Assembly: GCF_000208925.1 (NCBI RefSeq)
Contig: NW_001914937.1
Span: forward strand, 1-59,479
Length of the DNA: 59,479 nucleotides
Source of the DNA: Entamoeba histolytica HM-1:IMSS
Taxonomy: Eukaryota > Evosea > Mastigamoebida > Endamoebidae
Direction of reading: 5' to 3'
Positions 8,972 to 19,636 of this stretch are shown in pieces. A program made the position numbers and the translations under genes. The notes under the pieces were generated by a model. The model had not been told where the DNA came from. It did no database searches and saw nothing but the letters and a program-made list of their open reading frames with translations. Each line of letters begins with the position of its first letter. The stretch's first letter is position 1.

Positions 8972-11239
8972 TTAAAATGTGTTTTTCATTGTTAACAAAA
9001 TTTTTGGTAAAACACTATTCAACCTTTTTAATAAGTCTTTGTCGAATCCAAAAGGAGTAAGTGATGGCCATTCTACTAAAACCGAATTTGAGTTTTCATG
9101 GATTAAAATATAAGGTACATTTTCTTTAATACAAAATTCTTCCTCTATTTTTTGTTCAACAACTTCCTTAACACTCTCTTGTTTGGTTTCATCTTTAACT
9201 TCATTTTTATTTTCATCTTTACTTTTTTCATCTTTAATTTCATCTTTCTGTTGTTCATCGTTAGTTTCATTTTTTGAAATTAAATCTTTGTTTATTTGAT
9301 TAATATTGTCATATGCTTTTTGGACGTCATCTTTATTTTTTAAAATCATAGCAGATTCAAATTTATTTGATAAGAGATCAAGTACTAAATCAAGACTAAC
9401 ATCTTCAAGTTGAGGAATTTTTCTTGGACGGTCTTTTTTTTCACTAATACCCATTTCAAGTAATAGAACAATGATGTGATCAATTAGGATATCAGTAATA
9501 ATATCATTTTGCCAAGATATACAAAGATCATTATTTTCATATTTAATTTGAATTCCTTTAATTTGGGCAGTATTGTTTTCTTCATTAAATATAGTTTCAG
9601 GATAAAATCCTTTAAGAATATCTATTGTTTCTTTAAGTGGTATTAAACAAGGAAAATATAAATGTTGATAAATTTCATTTGAGTGGAAAGAAGAAAACCT
9701 TTCAACATCTTTTGCTTTTACAACAACAGTGTCAACATCTTTTGTATTTTGTAAATAAACTGCATTAAAAATAATTTCTTTCTCTTTCTTTTCTTCTTCC
9801 ATTTTTAAAATATTTGATGCAATTTCACCTAATAATCTAACTTCATGTTTTGGTTGAATAGGAATTTTAATTGGTTGAGTATTACAAGGCATATAAATAT
9901 TAAGTTCAGGATATTCTTTTTTTAATGCATTATGTAATTGTTCCATTGATTTACCTTCACCATGAATAAGAACAAGATGTTTTGGTTTAACATTACCAAT
10001 AAATTTACGGGTATGAGCAAAATCACTATGAGCACAAAAACTTATTTCAGTTACTGAACATTTTGGAACAACTTGATCTCCTTCTGAATTAATAAATGGT
10101 TTTGTACTATCCAAAATTAAGTCTTTTGCTAAAGTTCCTTCAACACAATATCCAGGAATAATAACTCCATTCTTTTTATCAGTACACCATCTTTCAAATA
10201 TCTTTCTAGATATACCATCTTGTAACATTCCAGGAGATGCCATTACTACACATGGTTTATAATCAATAGCTCCATCATCAACACTAGAACTACCTTCTCT
10301 AATAAATTTAAAATCAAATGCTTGTTTTGTTTTCTTTCTTAATTCTTGATTCATAAATGATGTAAACTTTTCAAAATACGTTGTACATTTTTTTGCAATT
10401 GATGAAAAGAAAAAAATCGAAACTGACCAAAGATCTTTATGATTTTGCCAATACTCTTCTAATATAAGTTCAAATTCTTGAGCTCTTCCTAATGAAAATA
10501 CAGGAATTAAACATTTTCCTCCTCGTTTTAATATTTCAATAATTTGACGAATAAATGCATTTTCACGATCTATTCGTGATTCTTGTTCAATAATTCCATA
10601 CGTACTTTCACACATCATCACATCTATTTGAAATGGTGGTACTTCTGCAGCTTGTAAATGCCTATCTGTTTCTCCAGAAAAGTCTCCAGTATATAATATT
10701 TTTACTCCATTAATTTCAATACAAAACATTGCAGCTCCAAGAATATGACCAGCATTAAAACACCATATTTTCATTCCATTGTATTCTTGTAATTCATGAA
10801 ATTTAATTGTATCTATTCTATCTATTACTTCTTTTGGATTAACAGATTTTGGTGGTTGTATTGTTGATGACATTTGATGAAATTCTTTAAAGAGCTCCCC
10901 AAAAATTTCTTTAGTTGGAGGGGTCATTAACACTTTTCCTTTAAATTGTCTTTCTAATATAAGATATGGCAATGATGCACAATGATCTACATGATAATGT
11001 GTAACACATAATAATTCAATAGAATCAATATCTGCATGTTCAAATAAAGGAAGTGCTGCTTCTCCATGAGGTTTTGCAGGATGAACACCACAATCTAACA
11101 TAATATTATGGCCCATATACTTTAATATAAAACAAGACCTACCAACTTCTCTTCCCGCTCCAAGAGGACGAATTTCCAAATAATTACCATTAATCAAAGT
11201 GCTTTGAATTTCATTATCTAAAACAACGGTTGTACTCAT
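8972..11239 (-). CDS. CPSF73-type endonuclease of mRNA 3'-end processing
   Basis: 755 aa. It has the metallo-beta-lactamase/beta-CASP fold of the cleavage and polyadenylation specificity factor 73-kDa subunit. Visible motifs are an N-terminal LGAGREVGRSCFIL, the zinc site HYHVDH (residues 81-86), GHILGAAMF, YTGDFSGETDRHL, the beta-CASP block PVFSLGRAQEF, and SPGMLQDG, GYCVEGTLA, CAHSDF and LIHGE downstream. The C-terminal third (about 480-755) carries an Asp/Glu/Lys-rich insert before a final conserved segment. All expected metal ligands appear to be present. The protein cuts pre-mRNA at the poly(A) site in the nucleus. It lies 57 nt downstream of Rpn5 on the same strand. Confidence 0.95.
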   Translation of the reverse strand: MSTTVVLDNEIQSTLINGNYLEIRPLGAGREVGRSCFILKYMGHNIMLDCGVHPAKPHGEAALPLFEHADIDSIELLCVTHYHVDHCASLPYLILERQFKGKVLMTPPTKEIFGELFKEFHQMSSTIQPPKSVNPKEVIDRIDTIKFHELQEYNGMKIWCFNAGHILGAAMFCIEINGVKILYTGDFSGETDRHLQAAEVPPFQIDVMMCESTYGIIEQESRIDRENAFIRQIIEILKRGGKCLIPVFSLGRAQEFELILEEYWQNHKDLWSVSIFFFSSIAKKCTTYFEKFTSFMNQELRKKTKQAFDFKFIREGSSSVDDGAIDYKPCVVMASPGMLQDGISRKIFERWCTDKKNGVIIPGYCVEGTLAKDLILDSTKPFINSEGDQVVPKCSVTEISFCAHSDFAHTRKFIGNVKPKHLVLIHGEGKSMEQLHNALKKEYPELNIYMPCNTQPIKIPIQPKHEVRLLGEIASNILKMEEEKKEKEIIFNAVYLQNTKDVDTVVVKAKDVERFSSFHSNEIYQHLYFPCLIPLKETIDILKGFYPETIFNEENNTAQIKGIQIKYENNDLCISWQNDIITDILIDHIIVLLLEMGISEKKDRPRKIPQLEDVSLDLVLDLLSNKFESAMILKNKDDVQKAYDNINQINKDLISKNETNDEQQKDEIKDEKSKDENKNEVKDETKQESVKEVVEQKIEEEFCIKENVPYILIHENSNSVLVEWPSLTPFGFDKDLLKRLNSVLPKILLTMKNTF

Positions 11240-11295
11240 AATGAAGGTTTATTACTTTTAAATTAAAAAGTTCTTTAAAAAAAAAAAGATTTAAA

Positions 11296-12642
11296 TTAAT
11301 TTTGATGGACCATTTTTTCTGTTTCAATAAGGAAACATGTATCATTAACCAACGTAAGTAATTGTTTAATATCTTCTGTCCAAATATCTAAAACTTCTTT
11401 AGGATCTTTTGATTTAACAAAAGAAACAATTCCTTTAGGTCTATTAATTTTGGCATAAATTTGTTTCAAATTAACAAGGGCACATATTTGTTTTTCTAAT
11501 TCTTCTAATGAAATACCAAGAAGTTGAGAGAAACGAGAAAGAGTAATATCATGATAATATTTGGCAATCATTCTAATATTATGTTGGGTAATTTGTAATT
11601 TAAGATGATTACTAATTTCATCAGATGAAATATTAAGATGACTTAAACATTCAGAATTATATAATTGAACATATACTGGAATCCATTTATTAGAATCAAT
11701 AACTTCTTCTGTAAGGAACATTTGAACAGCAGTTTGATAAGGAGGGAAATTTTCTAATTCACGAATTGATTTTAATCTAACTAATAAGTCTTTTTTTTCA
11801 GGAATAAAATCAGCACAAATTAAAAATATAACAGATAATTTTAATGCAAGTGAAGAATCTAAACAATACTCTTGTTTTCTTAAAAATTTATTTTCACTAA
11901 TTTCCATTTTAAGTTCAGAAGATAAAGACTTTAATGTATCATAAATCATTAACATCATTCTACAATTCTCAATATAATTATTTTCATGAATATTATATTG
12001 AATCATTAATCTACAAAATTCTAATCTTAATTCTTCAAATCCTTCACTTTGAATAGTTGTTCTATTAACTTTATTAGATAATAATAATACTCTTAAATAA
12101 TCTTCACATTCTAATGCAATTCTAAATTGAACTAACAAAAAATCCATTCTTTCTTTTTTATCTAATGAGGTAAATGTTTCAATATGCATACTTTGCATTA
12201 TTTGAGTTGCTTCATCTAATCTTTTATTCTCTTCAAGATATAATGCGAAGTCTTTTACTATTTGTGCTCTTAAAACATCAACAAAAACTTTTCCTTCAGT
12301 TTGTGTACAAATTGTTTTTGCTAATAATTCATAACCTTTAACATTTTTATTCTTTAATTCAGGAATATAACTTGAACATATTTGAACAGCTTTTGTAATT
12401 GCTGTTTTTTGTTGTGCTCTTCTTCCTAAAATAAAATTAAAAACATCAACAACACTTTCTACTGTTTTATATTTCCATGCATTTGACAATAATCCTTCTA
12501 CAACTTTAAGTAATAAATCTGTTTTTTCTTCATTTCTAGCATATTTTTCTATAGCAATAAGATTAGAATAAGCAGCATCATAATCACTTGAGGCAAGTGA
12601 TTGACAAGATTCTACTTCATTGATGGTATGTTCAATTTCCAT
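11296..12642 (-). CDS. 26S proteasome non-ATPase subunit Rpn5/PSMD12
   Basis: 448 aa, close to the family length. The protein is alpha-helical throughout with TPR/PCI architecture. The N-terminal half includes LLKVVEGLLSNAWKYKTVESV, and the middle includes LLAKTICTQTEGKVFVDVLRA and LEENKRLDEATQIMQ, all characteristic of Rpn5. The PCI winged-helix lies at about 340-440 (IRMIAKYYHDITLSRFSQLLG, ISLEELEKQICALV). It is a lid subunit of the 19S regulatory particle. No missing piece is apparent. Confidence 0.93.
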   Translation of the reverse strand: MEIEHTINEVESCQSLASSDYDAAYSNLIAIEKYARNEEKTDLLLKVVEGLLSNAWKYKTVESVVDVFNFILGRRAQQKTAITKAVQICSSYIPELKNKNVKGYELLAKTICTQTEGKVFVDVLRAQIVKDFALYLEENKRLDEATQIMQSMHIETFTSLDKKERMDFLLVQFRIALECEDYLRVLLLSNKVNRTTIQSEGFEELRLEFCRLMIQYNIHENNYIENCRMMLMIYDTLKSLSSELKMEISENKFLRKQEYCLDSSLALKLSVIFLICADFIPEKKDLLVRLKSIRELENFPPYQTAVQMFLTEEVIDSNKWIPVYVQLYNSECLSHLNISSDEISNHLKLQITQHNIRMIAKYYHDITLSRFSQLLGISLEELEKQICALVNLKQIYAKINRPKGIVSFVKSKDPKEVLDIWTEDIKQLLTLVNDTCFLIETEKMVHQN

Positions 12643-12839
12643 TTTTTAACTTTCCTTTTTAAGATTTAATTTTTCTCGATGAAGTTTTAAGTTTTTTAAA
12701 TTTTCTTTTTTATATTTTTAGAGATTTGTTCAAAAAAGTTTTTGAAAGGAAGTTAAAAAACTGTTATTTCATAAGTGTATTGTTTTAAAAAAAAAATTAA
12801 TTTAAAAGTTTTAGCTACAATTATTAAAACCTAATAATT

Positions 12840-12848
12840 AAAAATTCA
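12840..12848 (+). promoter_or_regulatory. Initiator-like element of the phosphatase gene
   Basis: AAAAATTCA is an exact match to the described Entamoeba Inr consensus. It lies 12 nt before the ATG at 12860, as expected for the very short 5' leaders of this genus. This supports the upstream start chosen for the calcineurin-like gene. Confidence 0.6.
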
Positions 12849-12859
12849 GTTCTAAATCA

Positions 12860-14484
12860 ATGAAAGGTATTGAAGTTCATAAACAAAAGGTAAAAAAATT
12901 TGAACGTCCTAAATTACAAAAGTATGAAAGTGTAGCAAGTTGTACTCCTGCGAATGGTGAGTTGTTTGTAAGTTTATTAGATTTAAATTTTTTTAAAGTG
13001 AGATATTGATTTGTTATAGCTTAAAAACACACCAAGAATATACTCCAGTTAATTTAGGAAAACGAACAATAGATACACATTATAATGTTGAAACTCGTTT
13101 ATTACAAAAGAATGTTCTCTTTAATCAAGATGGTAGTATTAATTTGACATTATTAAAGAACCATTTTCAAAGAGAAGGTAAATTAACAGTAGAATGTGCA
13201 GCAGAATTAATTTCAAGAGCAAAAACAATTCTTAGTAGTGAACCTAATTTATTAGTTCTTCAAGCACCTATTTATGTATGTGGAGATATTCATGGACAAT
13301 TTTATGATTTATTAACTATTTTTGATATTACAAAAAATGAAGATTGTAGTTATGTGTTTATGGGTGATTATGTTGATAGAGGAGATTTTGGTTGTGAAGT
13401 CCTTTTTTATCTTTTAGCTCAAAAATTAATGAATCCAAAAAAATTCTTTTTACTTCGTGGAAATCACGAAAGTAGAATGATGACAGAAAATATGACATTT
13501 AATATTGAGTGTGAATATAAATATAACTCAGTTGAATTACTTGATCAAATTCATTCTCTCTTTGATTGTTTCCCATTAGCTGCTTTAATTGAAGGAAATG
13601 GATTAGGAAGATTTTTATGTACCCATGGAGGTATTTCACCTCAACTTCAAAAATTATCACAATATAATGAAATTAATAGATTTCAAGAACCACCTACAAG
13701 TGGTGCTATGTGTGATTTATTATGGTCTGACCCATTAGACCAACCACATCCAGAATCAATGGATAAAAGAAGATTAGAAGCATGGTTAAATACTGATTTT
13801 GTTGATAATACATTAAGACAAACATCAGTTATGTATGGACTCAGAGGATTATTAAATTTTTTAAATAAAAATGATTTAATTTGTTTAGTTAGAGCACACC
13901 AAGTAATGGAAGATGGATTTAAATTACATTATTTTATGCAAAATATTGATCTCCCTCCATGTATTACAGTATTTTCTGCACCAAATTATTGTGATGCCTA
14001 TCAAAATAAAGCCTCAGTATTAAAAATTAACACTGAAAATATATGTTTTGAACAATTTGAATATGTTGATCATCCATTTAATTTCCCAGATTTCTTAGAC
14101 TGTTTTAATTATTCATTACCAACATTAATGGAAAGTATTGTTACTGTACTTTCAGAATTAGTTGTTGAAGTTAAAGAAGAAGAAGAAACAGATATAAAAC
14201 CAGAAGAGAAACAAGCAGATGCAGAATTAAAAGCAAAAATTGATTTATTAAAAGAAAAAACAGAAAAAGAGTATAAAGAGAAAAAACAAATTCTTGACTT
14301 AAAAAAAGAAATTAAAGCAATGAAAACAGTTAATAAAGATTGGTTTGATAAAGTACTTAGAATTGATAAGAAAAATGAAATGAGACCCAGGTCAGTTAGT
14401 CTTGGAAAAGTTACTAGTAGACCAAGAAATGTCAGAACTGTTTCTGACTCACATCTTTTTATGCCATTTGAAGGACAAATTTAA
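12860..14484 (+). CDS. Calcineurin A-like Ser/Thr phosphatase (PP2B type), two exons
   Basis: Exon 1 is 12860-12963. A 56-nt intron (12964-13019, GTTTGT...TAG) follows, then exon 2 at 13020-14484, giving 522 aa. The catalytic core has the PPP motifs GDIHGQFYDLL, GDYVDRG, LLRGNHESR, HGG and SAPNYCDAY. The segment RFQEPPTSGAMCDLLWSDPL and the end of the domain (PDFLDCFNYSLPTLMESI) match calcineurin A and the start of its B-binding helix, which favours PP2B over PP1 or PP2A. The C terminus (about 435-522) is a Lys/Glu coiled coil and a basic Arg/Ser tail. A calmodulin-binding or autoinhibitory segment is not obvious. The first exon supplies the N terminus that would be lost if translation were assumed to begin within the intron. 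Confidence 0.9.
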
Positions 14485-14534
14485 TTCATTAATTTAAAAA
14501 CAAATTCTGTTAATTAAACAATAATAAAAATTAA

Positions 14535-15347
14535 TTAAAAATGTTCAAACTTTGTGTGTTTTTTAATCCATTTATTAAAGTATGGGATAGTCAATAAAAA
14601 GAATAAAGCACAGTATAATATTAAGTAAAATATATTAAATAAAATAAAAATATCACCAAGTACCATTAAAGTTTTTGAACTTTTTTCATACTCAACAATA
14701 GTCATACATTGTGAACATTTTGAATCTAAAATATTTTGATCTGGTATAAAATATTGACATTTACAATTATCAGAATATATCATATGTTTATTTTCTGAAT
14801 ATACTTCAAAACAACATGATTGCTAAGATATTATTAAAATGCTATTTTATTCATTTCATTTTTTTTTTATCGTTCTTTTAACAAACTTTTGTTTCAATTA
14901 TTCCTCTTTCTTGTTCAGTTAATATAATATCATACCCCTTTAAAAATCCAAAACTTGTGAAGAATAATCCAATAAATGAAATAATAATAATTACCATCAC
15001 AATTCCTAATAAGAAAAGTAATAAATGATTTATTATTTTACATAAACTTCCTTTAATTAATTGAATTATTGAAATTATCATTGAAAAAATAATTATTACA
15101 ATACATGATACACTTGAAATTATTGATAGTAATGCTATTATATAATATACTTCAATTTTATCACTATATATTTCACTCATATTAATAGAGTATATATTCA
15201 AAACCAAAACTGTAAATACAAATGGCTATATGGTTATTTTATTACATTATCTTTATTATTACTTTAACAAACAATATAAAGTACTCCACCGCCAATAATT
15301 GCAATTAAAAGGATTTTTCGAGTAATCTTTGCAAACAAAAAATTCAT
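14535..15347 (-). CDS. Tetraspanin, three exons
   Basis: Exons are 15347-15273, 15225-14887 and 14822-14535, joined by introns of 47 and 64 nt that both read GTTTGT...TAG and keep phase 0. This gives about 233 aa. TM1 is built across the first splice (KILLIAIIGGGVLYI joined to PFVFTVLVLNIYS). TM2 and TM3 follow in exon 2. Exon 3 opens with a CC pair (QSCCFEVYSE) and further Cys (CKC, CSQC) of a short large extracellular loop, then TM4 (ILFNIFYLILYCALFFLL) and a short basic tail. The four-TM layout with a CC-containing loop is the tetraspanin signature. Entamoeba has a family of these surface/vesicle organisers. Confidence 0.85.
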
Positions 15348-15915
15348 TATGAAATGATTAGATTGTACATATATATTTTTTTTCTTTCTTCAAATGAAAT
15401 TTTTAAAAAAAGTAATAAATAGACTTTAAATTAGACATAAAATATTTAACTTAACAAATTATTTTTATATTTTAAAATACTTATTCTAATAAATCTTTTT
15501 TTTTTCTTAGTTTGGTAATATGATGTTTGTCTGTTATATTTTTTATTCATTGTCTTACATATCAATGTCTTGTTATTTTATTTTATTCCCTTTTTTAAAA
15601 CATTTTGGGACTTATTTGGTTCCATTGATTTCCATAAGAAAACAAAAAATTAAAATACTGAATAAGAGAATAAATTTATGTAAGATATAAAAAGACAACA
15701 ATTTTAGGAAAAAAACTTACACGTAGGGGTATTTTTGGGTATTTTTCTTTATTTTACTAATAGTCCAAAATTAAGTAAAATAAAAGGATTATATCCTATA
15801 ACAAAGGAGAGATCTGTAAAATGTTTACTTTCTATGATTTGAGGAAGATGAGAAAGAATCAAATGGATTTAATCTGCATCTAGAAAAAAATAAAACAGAA
15901 GACTCTTCTGTTCAA
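15348..15915. other. Divergent intergenic region, no gene seen
   Basis: This lies between the tetraspanin start (minus) and the metallophosphoesterase start (plus), so it should hold two promoters. It is AT-rich with poly-T and poly-A runs. No open frame of note and no repeat was recognised. Confidence 0.6.
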
Positions 15916-16749
15916 ATGGAAACACAAAAGCCATTAATGATTGCTGTGGTGAATGATATTCATCAAAATATGCATCTTGTTGAAAGAATGGAAAAGTATT
16001 GGAAGATTAATAATATTAAAGTTGACTATCTAATTGTTTGTGGCGATTTTGCCAATATGAATGTCCATAATCAAGACAAACCTGATATTGTTGCTAGTTC
16101 TATAGATGATTGTAAAAAAATTATTAAAGAATTAGAAAAACTTTGTTCCACTGTTCTTTATGTTCCAGGTAATCATGACCCAACTACTTTATTCCATAAT
16201 AGTATGCATCACTCAGTTCAATTAACAGAAAATTCTATTAATCTTCATCGTTGTGCTTATCATTTAAAAGATAACCTTGTTGTTGTTGGGTGTGGAGGTT
16301 CTGTTCCACAATATGATAAACATATTTGTCATAAGGTTGGATATCCTTATGAAACTGATGAACAATACAAAGTACATCTTAATGAAATTATGCCTGAAGA
16401 TGGTAGTGTTCCTACAACAAAGATAACTGATAGTTTAATTATTGTTACTCATAATGGACCATCTTGTTCTCATACTGCTTTAAAATTCTCACACAATAAA
16501 TCTGTTATGCAAACTGGTAGTGCTGCTTTATCAAAATTAATTGAAAATCCTGCATATAAAAGAAGACTTACTTGTGTACTTCATGGACATACTCATGACT
16601 CTCAAGGACTTGTAAACCATGAATTAATTCCAATAATAAATGCTGGAGCATTAAAAAGAAATCAAAACTTTGTTGTATTAACTTTAAGAGAAATCAAAGG
16701 AAATTGGAAAGTTACTGACACTAATTTCCATTGTTTTGGTTATATCTAA
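15916..16749 (+). CDS. Calcineurin-like metallophosphoesterase
   Basis: 277 aa. The dinuclear metal-site motifs occur in order: NDIH (D-x-H, residues 13-16), CGDFAN (GD), PGNHDP (GNHD), VTHNGP (H) and LHGHTHD (GHxH). A GCGGSVP loop lies between. This is the MPP superfamily fold. The size and the lack of a signal peptide fit a small cytosolic phosphoesterase. The substrate cannot be told from sequence, and it is unlike the PPP phosphatase upstream. The first in-frame ATG is used. It converges with gamma-SNAP, with 74 nt between stop codons. Confidence 0.85.
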   Translation: METQKPLMIAVVNDIHQNMHLVERMEKYWKINNIKVDYLIVCGDFANMNVHNQDKPDIVASSIDDCKKIIKELEKLCSTVLYVPGNHDPTTLFHNSMHHSVQLTENSINLHRCAYHLKDNLVVVGCGGSVPQYDKHICHKVGYPYETDEQYKVHLNEIMPEDGSVPTTKITDSLIIVTHNGPSCSHTALKFSHNKSVMQTGSAALSKLIENPAYKRRLTCVLHGHTHDSQGLVNHELIPIINAGALKRNQNFVVLTLREIKGNWKVTDTNFHCFGYI

Positions 16750-16823
16750 AACAATAATTGTTTTGAACTTATTGAATTTAAAGTTAATTGGATTTGTGTT
16801 ATTGTCAAATATCTTTAGTTCCA

Positions 16824-17906
16824 TTATAATAAAGCACTCATATCTTCTTCATTTATCTCTGGAATTTCTTGTGAGTTAACTGTATTTGCACATTGTCCCA
16901 TTGCAACTGGAAGTCCAGAAGTTAATGACTCAAATGCTTTCATTTGCTCTTGACTAATATGAGTAGTAGACATAGTATCTGTTTTAGTTACTTCTTTTTG
17001 GGTCATAAATTCTTCATTAAATTGAATTGGACCTGATGGAAGAGCTTCTTTCTTAGCTTTTTCAGCAGCTTCTACAATATCTTTTGGAATATTAATGTCT
17101 TTTACTTTAAAGACAATTTCTTGATTACAAAATCTAAATGATGAGTCATTTTTTAACTTTTCAAAAGTCTCAACATCACCTCCTTCATATGCATCCATAA
17201 ATCTTGCTGCAAAAATATGCTCATCACTTCCAATGAAACATTCTAATTTATCGTCTAATAAGTTTGATGCATCTTGAAGTTTATTATTAATAAAGTAAAT
17301 CAAAATTTGAGATAATCTATCTCTATTCACTTCATGTTCTTGTTTCATTGACATATGTGCAATAATAGCACTATCAAGAAAGTCAATAGTTTCATTATAT
17401 AATTTTGCTTTAACTCCAAATGAAATAGCTTTTTGGATGCTTTGACCAATAAACATTGTCTTTTTTATTTCAACAAATTGGTCAATTGCTTTTTTATAAG
17501 TTTTAACAGCTTCAACACCATTAATGTGTTCTAGTCCATTTGCTTTCTTAATTAAGCATTGTGGAACTCGTTCTGATTGATTTGTCTCTGCATATAATTC
17601 ACTTGCAGTGTCAGCTGCAGAAACCATATCCTTCCATTTTTCAGCTCTTAAATAATTATCACTTGCATTTTCAAAATCTCTTGCTGCAGGAAGTGGTAAT
17701 CGTTCTCTTTGATAACATTCTCCTGCTCTACAAAAATTCTCACCAGCCTCATAAAACATTTGAAGTCCTCTAAAAATATTGGATGCTTTTTCATAACAAG
17801 AAGCAGCAGAAGTGTTATCTGGTTTCCATTTAAAGAGACTTGTTTTAACATGTCCTTCAGCTTCTTTAATTAAATTAAGAGCGTCTTGTTTTCTTTTATC
17901 ACTCAT
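16824..17906 (-). CDS. Gamma-SNAP-like NSF attachment protein
   Basis: 360 aa, all alpha-helical with TPR-like repeats. The N-terminal HVKTSLFKWKPDNTSAAS matches the gamma-SNAP signature better than alpha/beta-SNAP. Repeats such as FYEAGENFCRAGECYQRER and LPAARDFENASDNYLRAEKW follow. The fold ends near residue 280, and the C-terminal tail (about 290-360) is acidic and ends EEDMSALL. SNAPs bridge SNARE complexes to the NSF ATPase during membrane fusion recycling. The gene lies just downstream of a gap-damaged Mei2-like gene on the same strand. Confidence 0.88.
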   Translation of the reverse strand: MSDKRKQDALNLIKEAEGHVKTSLFKWKPDNTSAASCYEKASNIFRGLQMFYEAGENFCRAGECYQRERLPLPAARDFENASDNYLRAEKWKDMVSAADTASELYAETNQSERVPQCLIKKANGLEHINGVEAVKTYKKAIDQFVEIKKTMFIGQSIQKAISFGVKAKLYNETIDFLDSAIIAHMSMKQEHEVNRDRLSQILIYFINNKLQDASNLLDDKLECFIGSDEHIFAARFMDAYEGGDVETFEKLKNDSSFRFCNQEIVFKVKDINIPKDIVEAAEKAKKEALPSGPIQFNEEFMTQKEVTKTDTMSTTHISQEQMKAFESLTSGLPVAMGQCANTVNSQEIPEINEEDMSALL

Positions 17907-17992
17907 TAATTTAAATTTTAAGTTTAATTTTTTATAGTTTCCTTCTGCTTCAAAAAAAAAAATCTTAATTCCTTAAACAAATCAAATCTGTT

Positions 17993-18751
17993 TTATCTTA
18001 TCATTTCCTCAACCTTCTCTATGAAGTCTTTATCTTGATATCTGCTATAATACACTTGACAAAGTTGTTCTTGGTTTGGCTCTATCATTTTATCATTGAA
18101 ACATGAAAATAAGGAGACTATGACAGATGGATTTGTTACAATAACAACACCTGTCTGTGAATTAGTCTCTCTAAATAAGAAAGCATTTTTATAAAATGAA
18201 GAAATGGAATTTTGAAGATATCTAATAAAAGTATTATGAGAGCATCTTCTTGAGATATTTTTAATAATCACAGTGTTTTTAACTTTGTCCAATACATTTC
18301 CTTCGCTGTCAAATTCAATTTGTTCCAGTTGTTCTTCGTTTTGATGTTCATTATAATGTTTTACAGTATCTTGTGCATAATGTTGGATTAAATCAATTAA
18401 TTCAGAAGGAGGAATTATCACTGGTACTTCTCTTGGAATACCAAGAAGATTTGAAACACATTGAAGAAAGATAAGTTTAGAAATGTTTGGTTTTGAAATT
18501 TCTATCTTTATTTTTCTTCCATTAATTTCAATATCATTTAATTCTTTAAGAGCAACATCAGAACTTCTTGAATCAAAATACTCAATAAATTTATGATATT
18601 TTCTTGATGGAGTTTCACGAATCTCTTTTATTTCTCCATACTTTGAAAAAATTGTTTTAAGAGTTTCATCATCAGTTTGTTTGTCAATATTGAAAATAAC
18701 CAATGTACCATGATTTGGTCCTTCATTAATGTCTATTGGTATTCCAAATAC
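17993..18751 (-). CDS. Mei2-like RNA-binding protein, 5' part lost in gap
   Basis: The C-terminal 252 codons or so are present; the 5' end runs into the N gap. A canonical RRM is visible (GTLVIFNIDKQTDDETLK, YGEIKEIRETPSRKYHKFIE, LNDIEINGRKIKIEISKP). It closely follows the pattern of the second RRM of Mei2 proteins, including EIRETP...HKFIE. The C-terminal domain starts NTVIIKNISRRCSHNTFIRY and ends LCQVYYSRYQDKDFIEKV, which fits the special Mei2 RRM3. Mei2 proteins control meiosis-related RNA in yeast and plants; the role here is unknown. RRM1 and the start codon are missing from the assembly. Confidence 0.8.
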   Translation of the reverse strand, partial: VFGIPIDINEGPNHGTLVIFNIDKQTDDETLKTIFSKYGEIKEIRETPSRKYHKFIEYFDSRSSDVALKELNDIEINGRKIKIEISKPNISKLIFLQCVSNLLGIPREVPVIIPPSELIDLIQHYAQDTVKHYNEHQNEEQLEQIEFDSEGNVLDKVKNTVIIKNISRRCSHNTFIRYLQNSISSFYKNAFLFRETNSQTGVVIVTNPSVIVSLFSCFNDKMIEPNQEQLCQVYYSRYQDKDFIEKVEEMIR

Positions 18752-18851
18752 NNNNNNNNNNNNNNNNNNNNNNNNNNNNNNNNNNNNNNNNNNNNNNNNN
18801 NNNNNNNNNNNNNNNNNNNNNNNNNNNNNNNNNNNNNNNNNNNNNNNNNNN
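18752..18851. other. Assembly gap (100 N)
   Basis: One hundred N, the usual placeholder for a gap of unknown size. The flanking coding pieces belong to different proteins. At least the last 55% of the phosphorylase and the whole N-terminal part of the Mei2-like protein are missing, so the real gap should be much longer than 100 nt. Confidence 0.98.

Positions 18852-19636
<785 letters not shown>

Noticed and set aside
14878..15207. Two independent small membrane proteins at 14535-15207
   Set aside because: Both lack proper starts or ends, and the GTTTGT/TAG joins give a complete four-TM tetraspanin.
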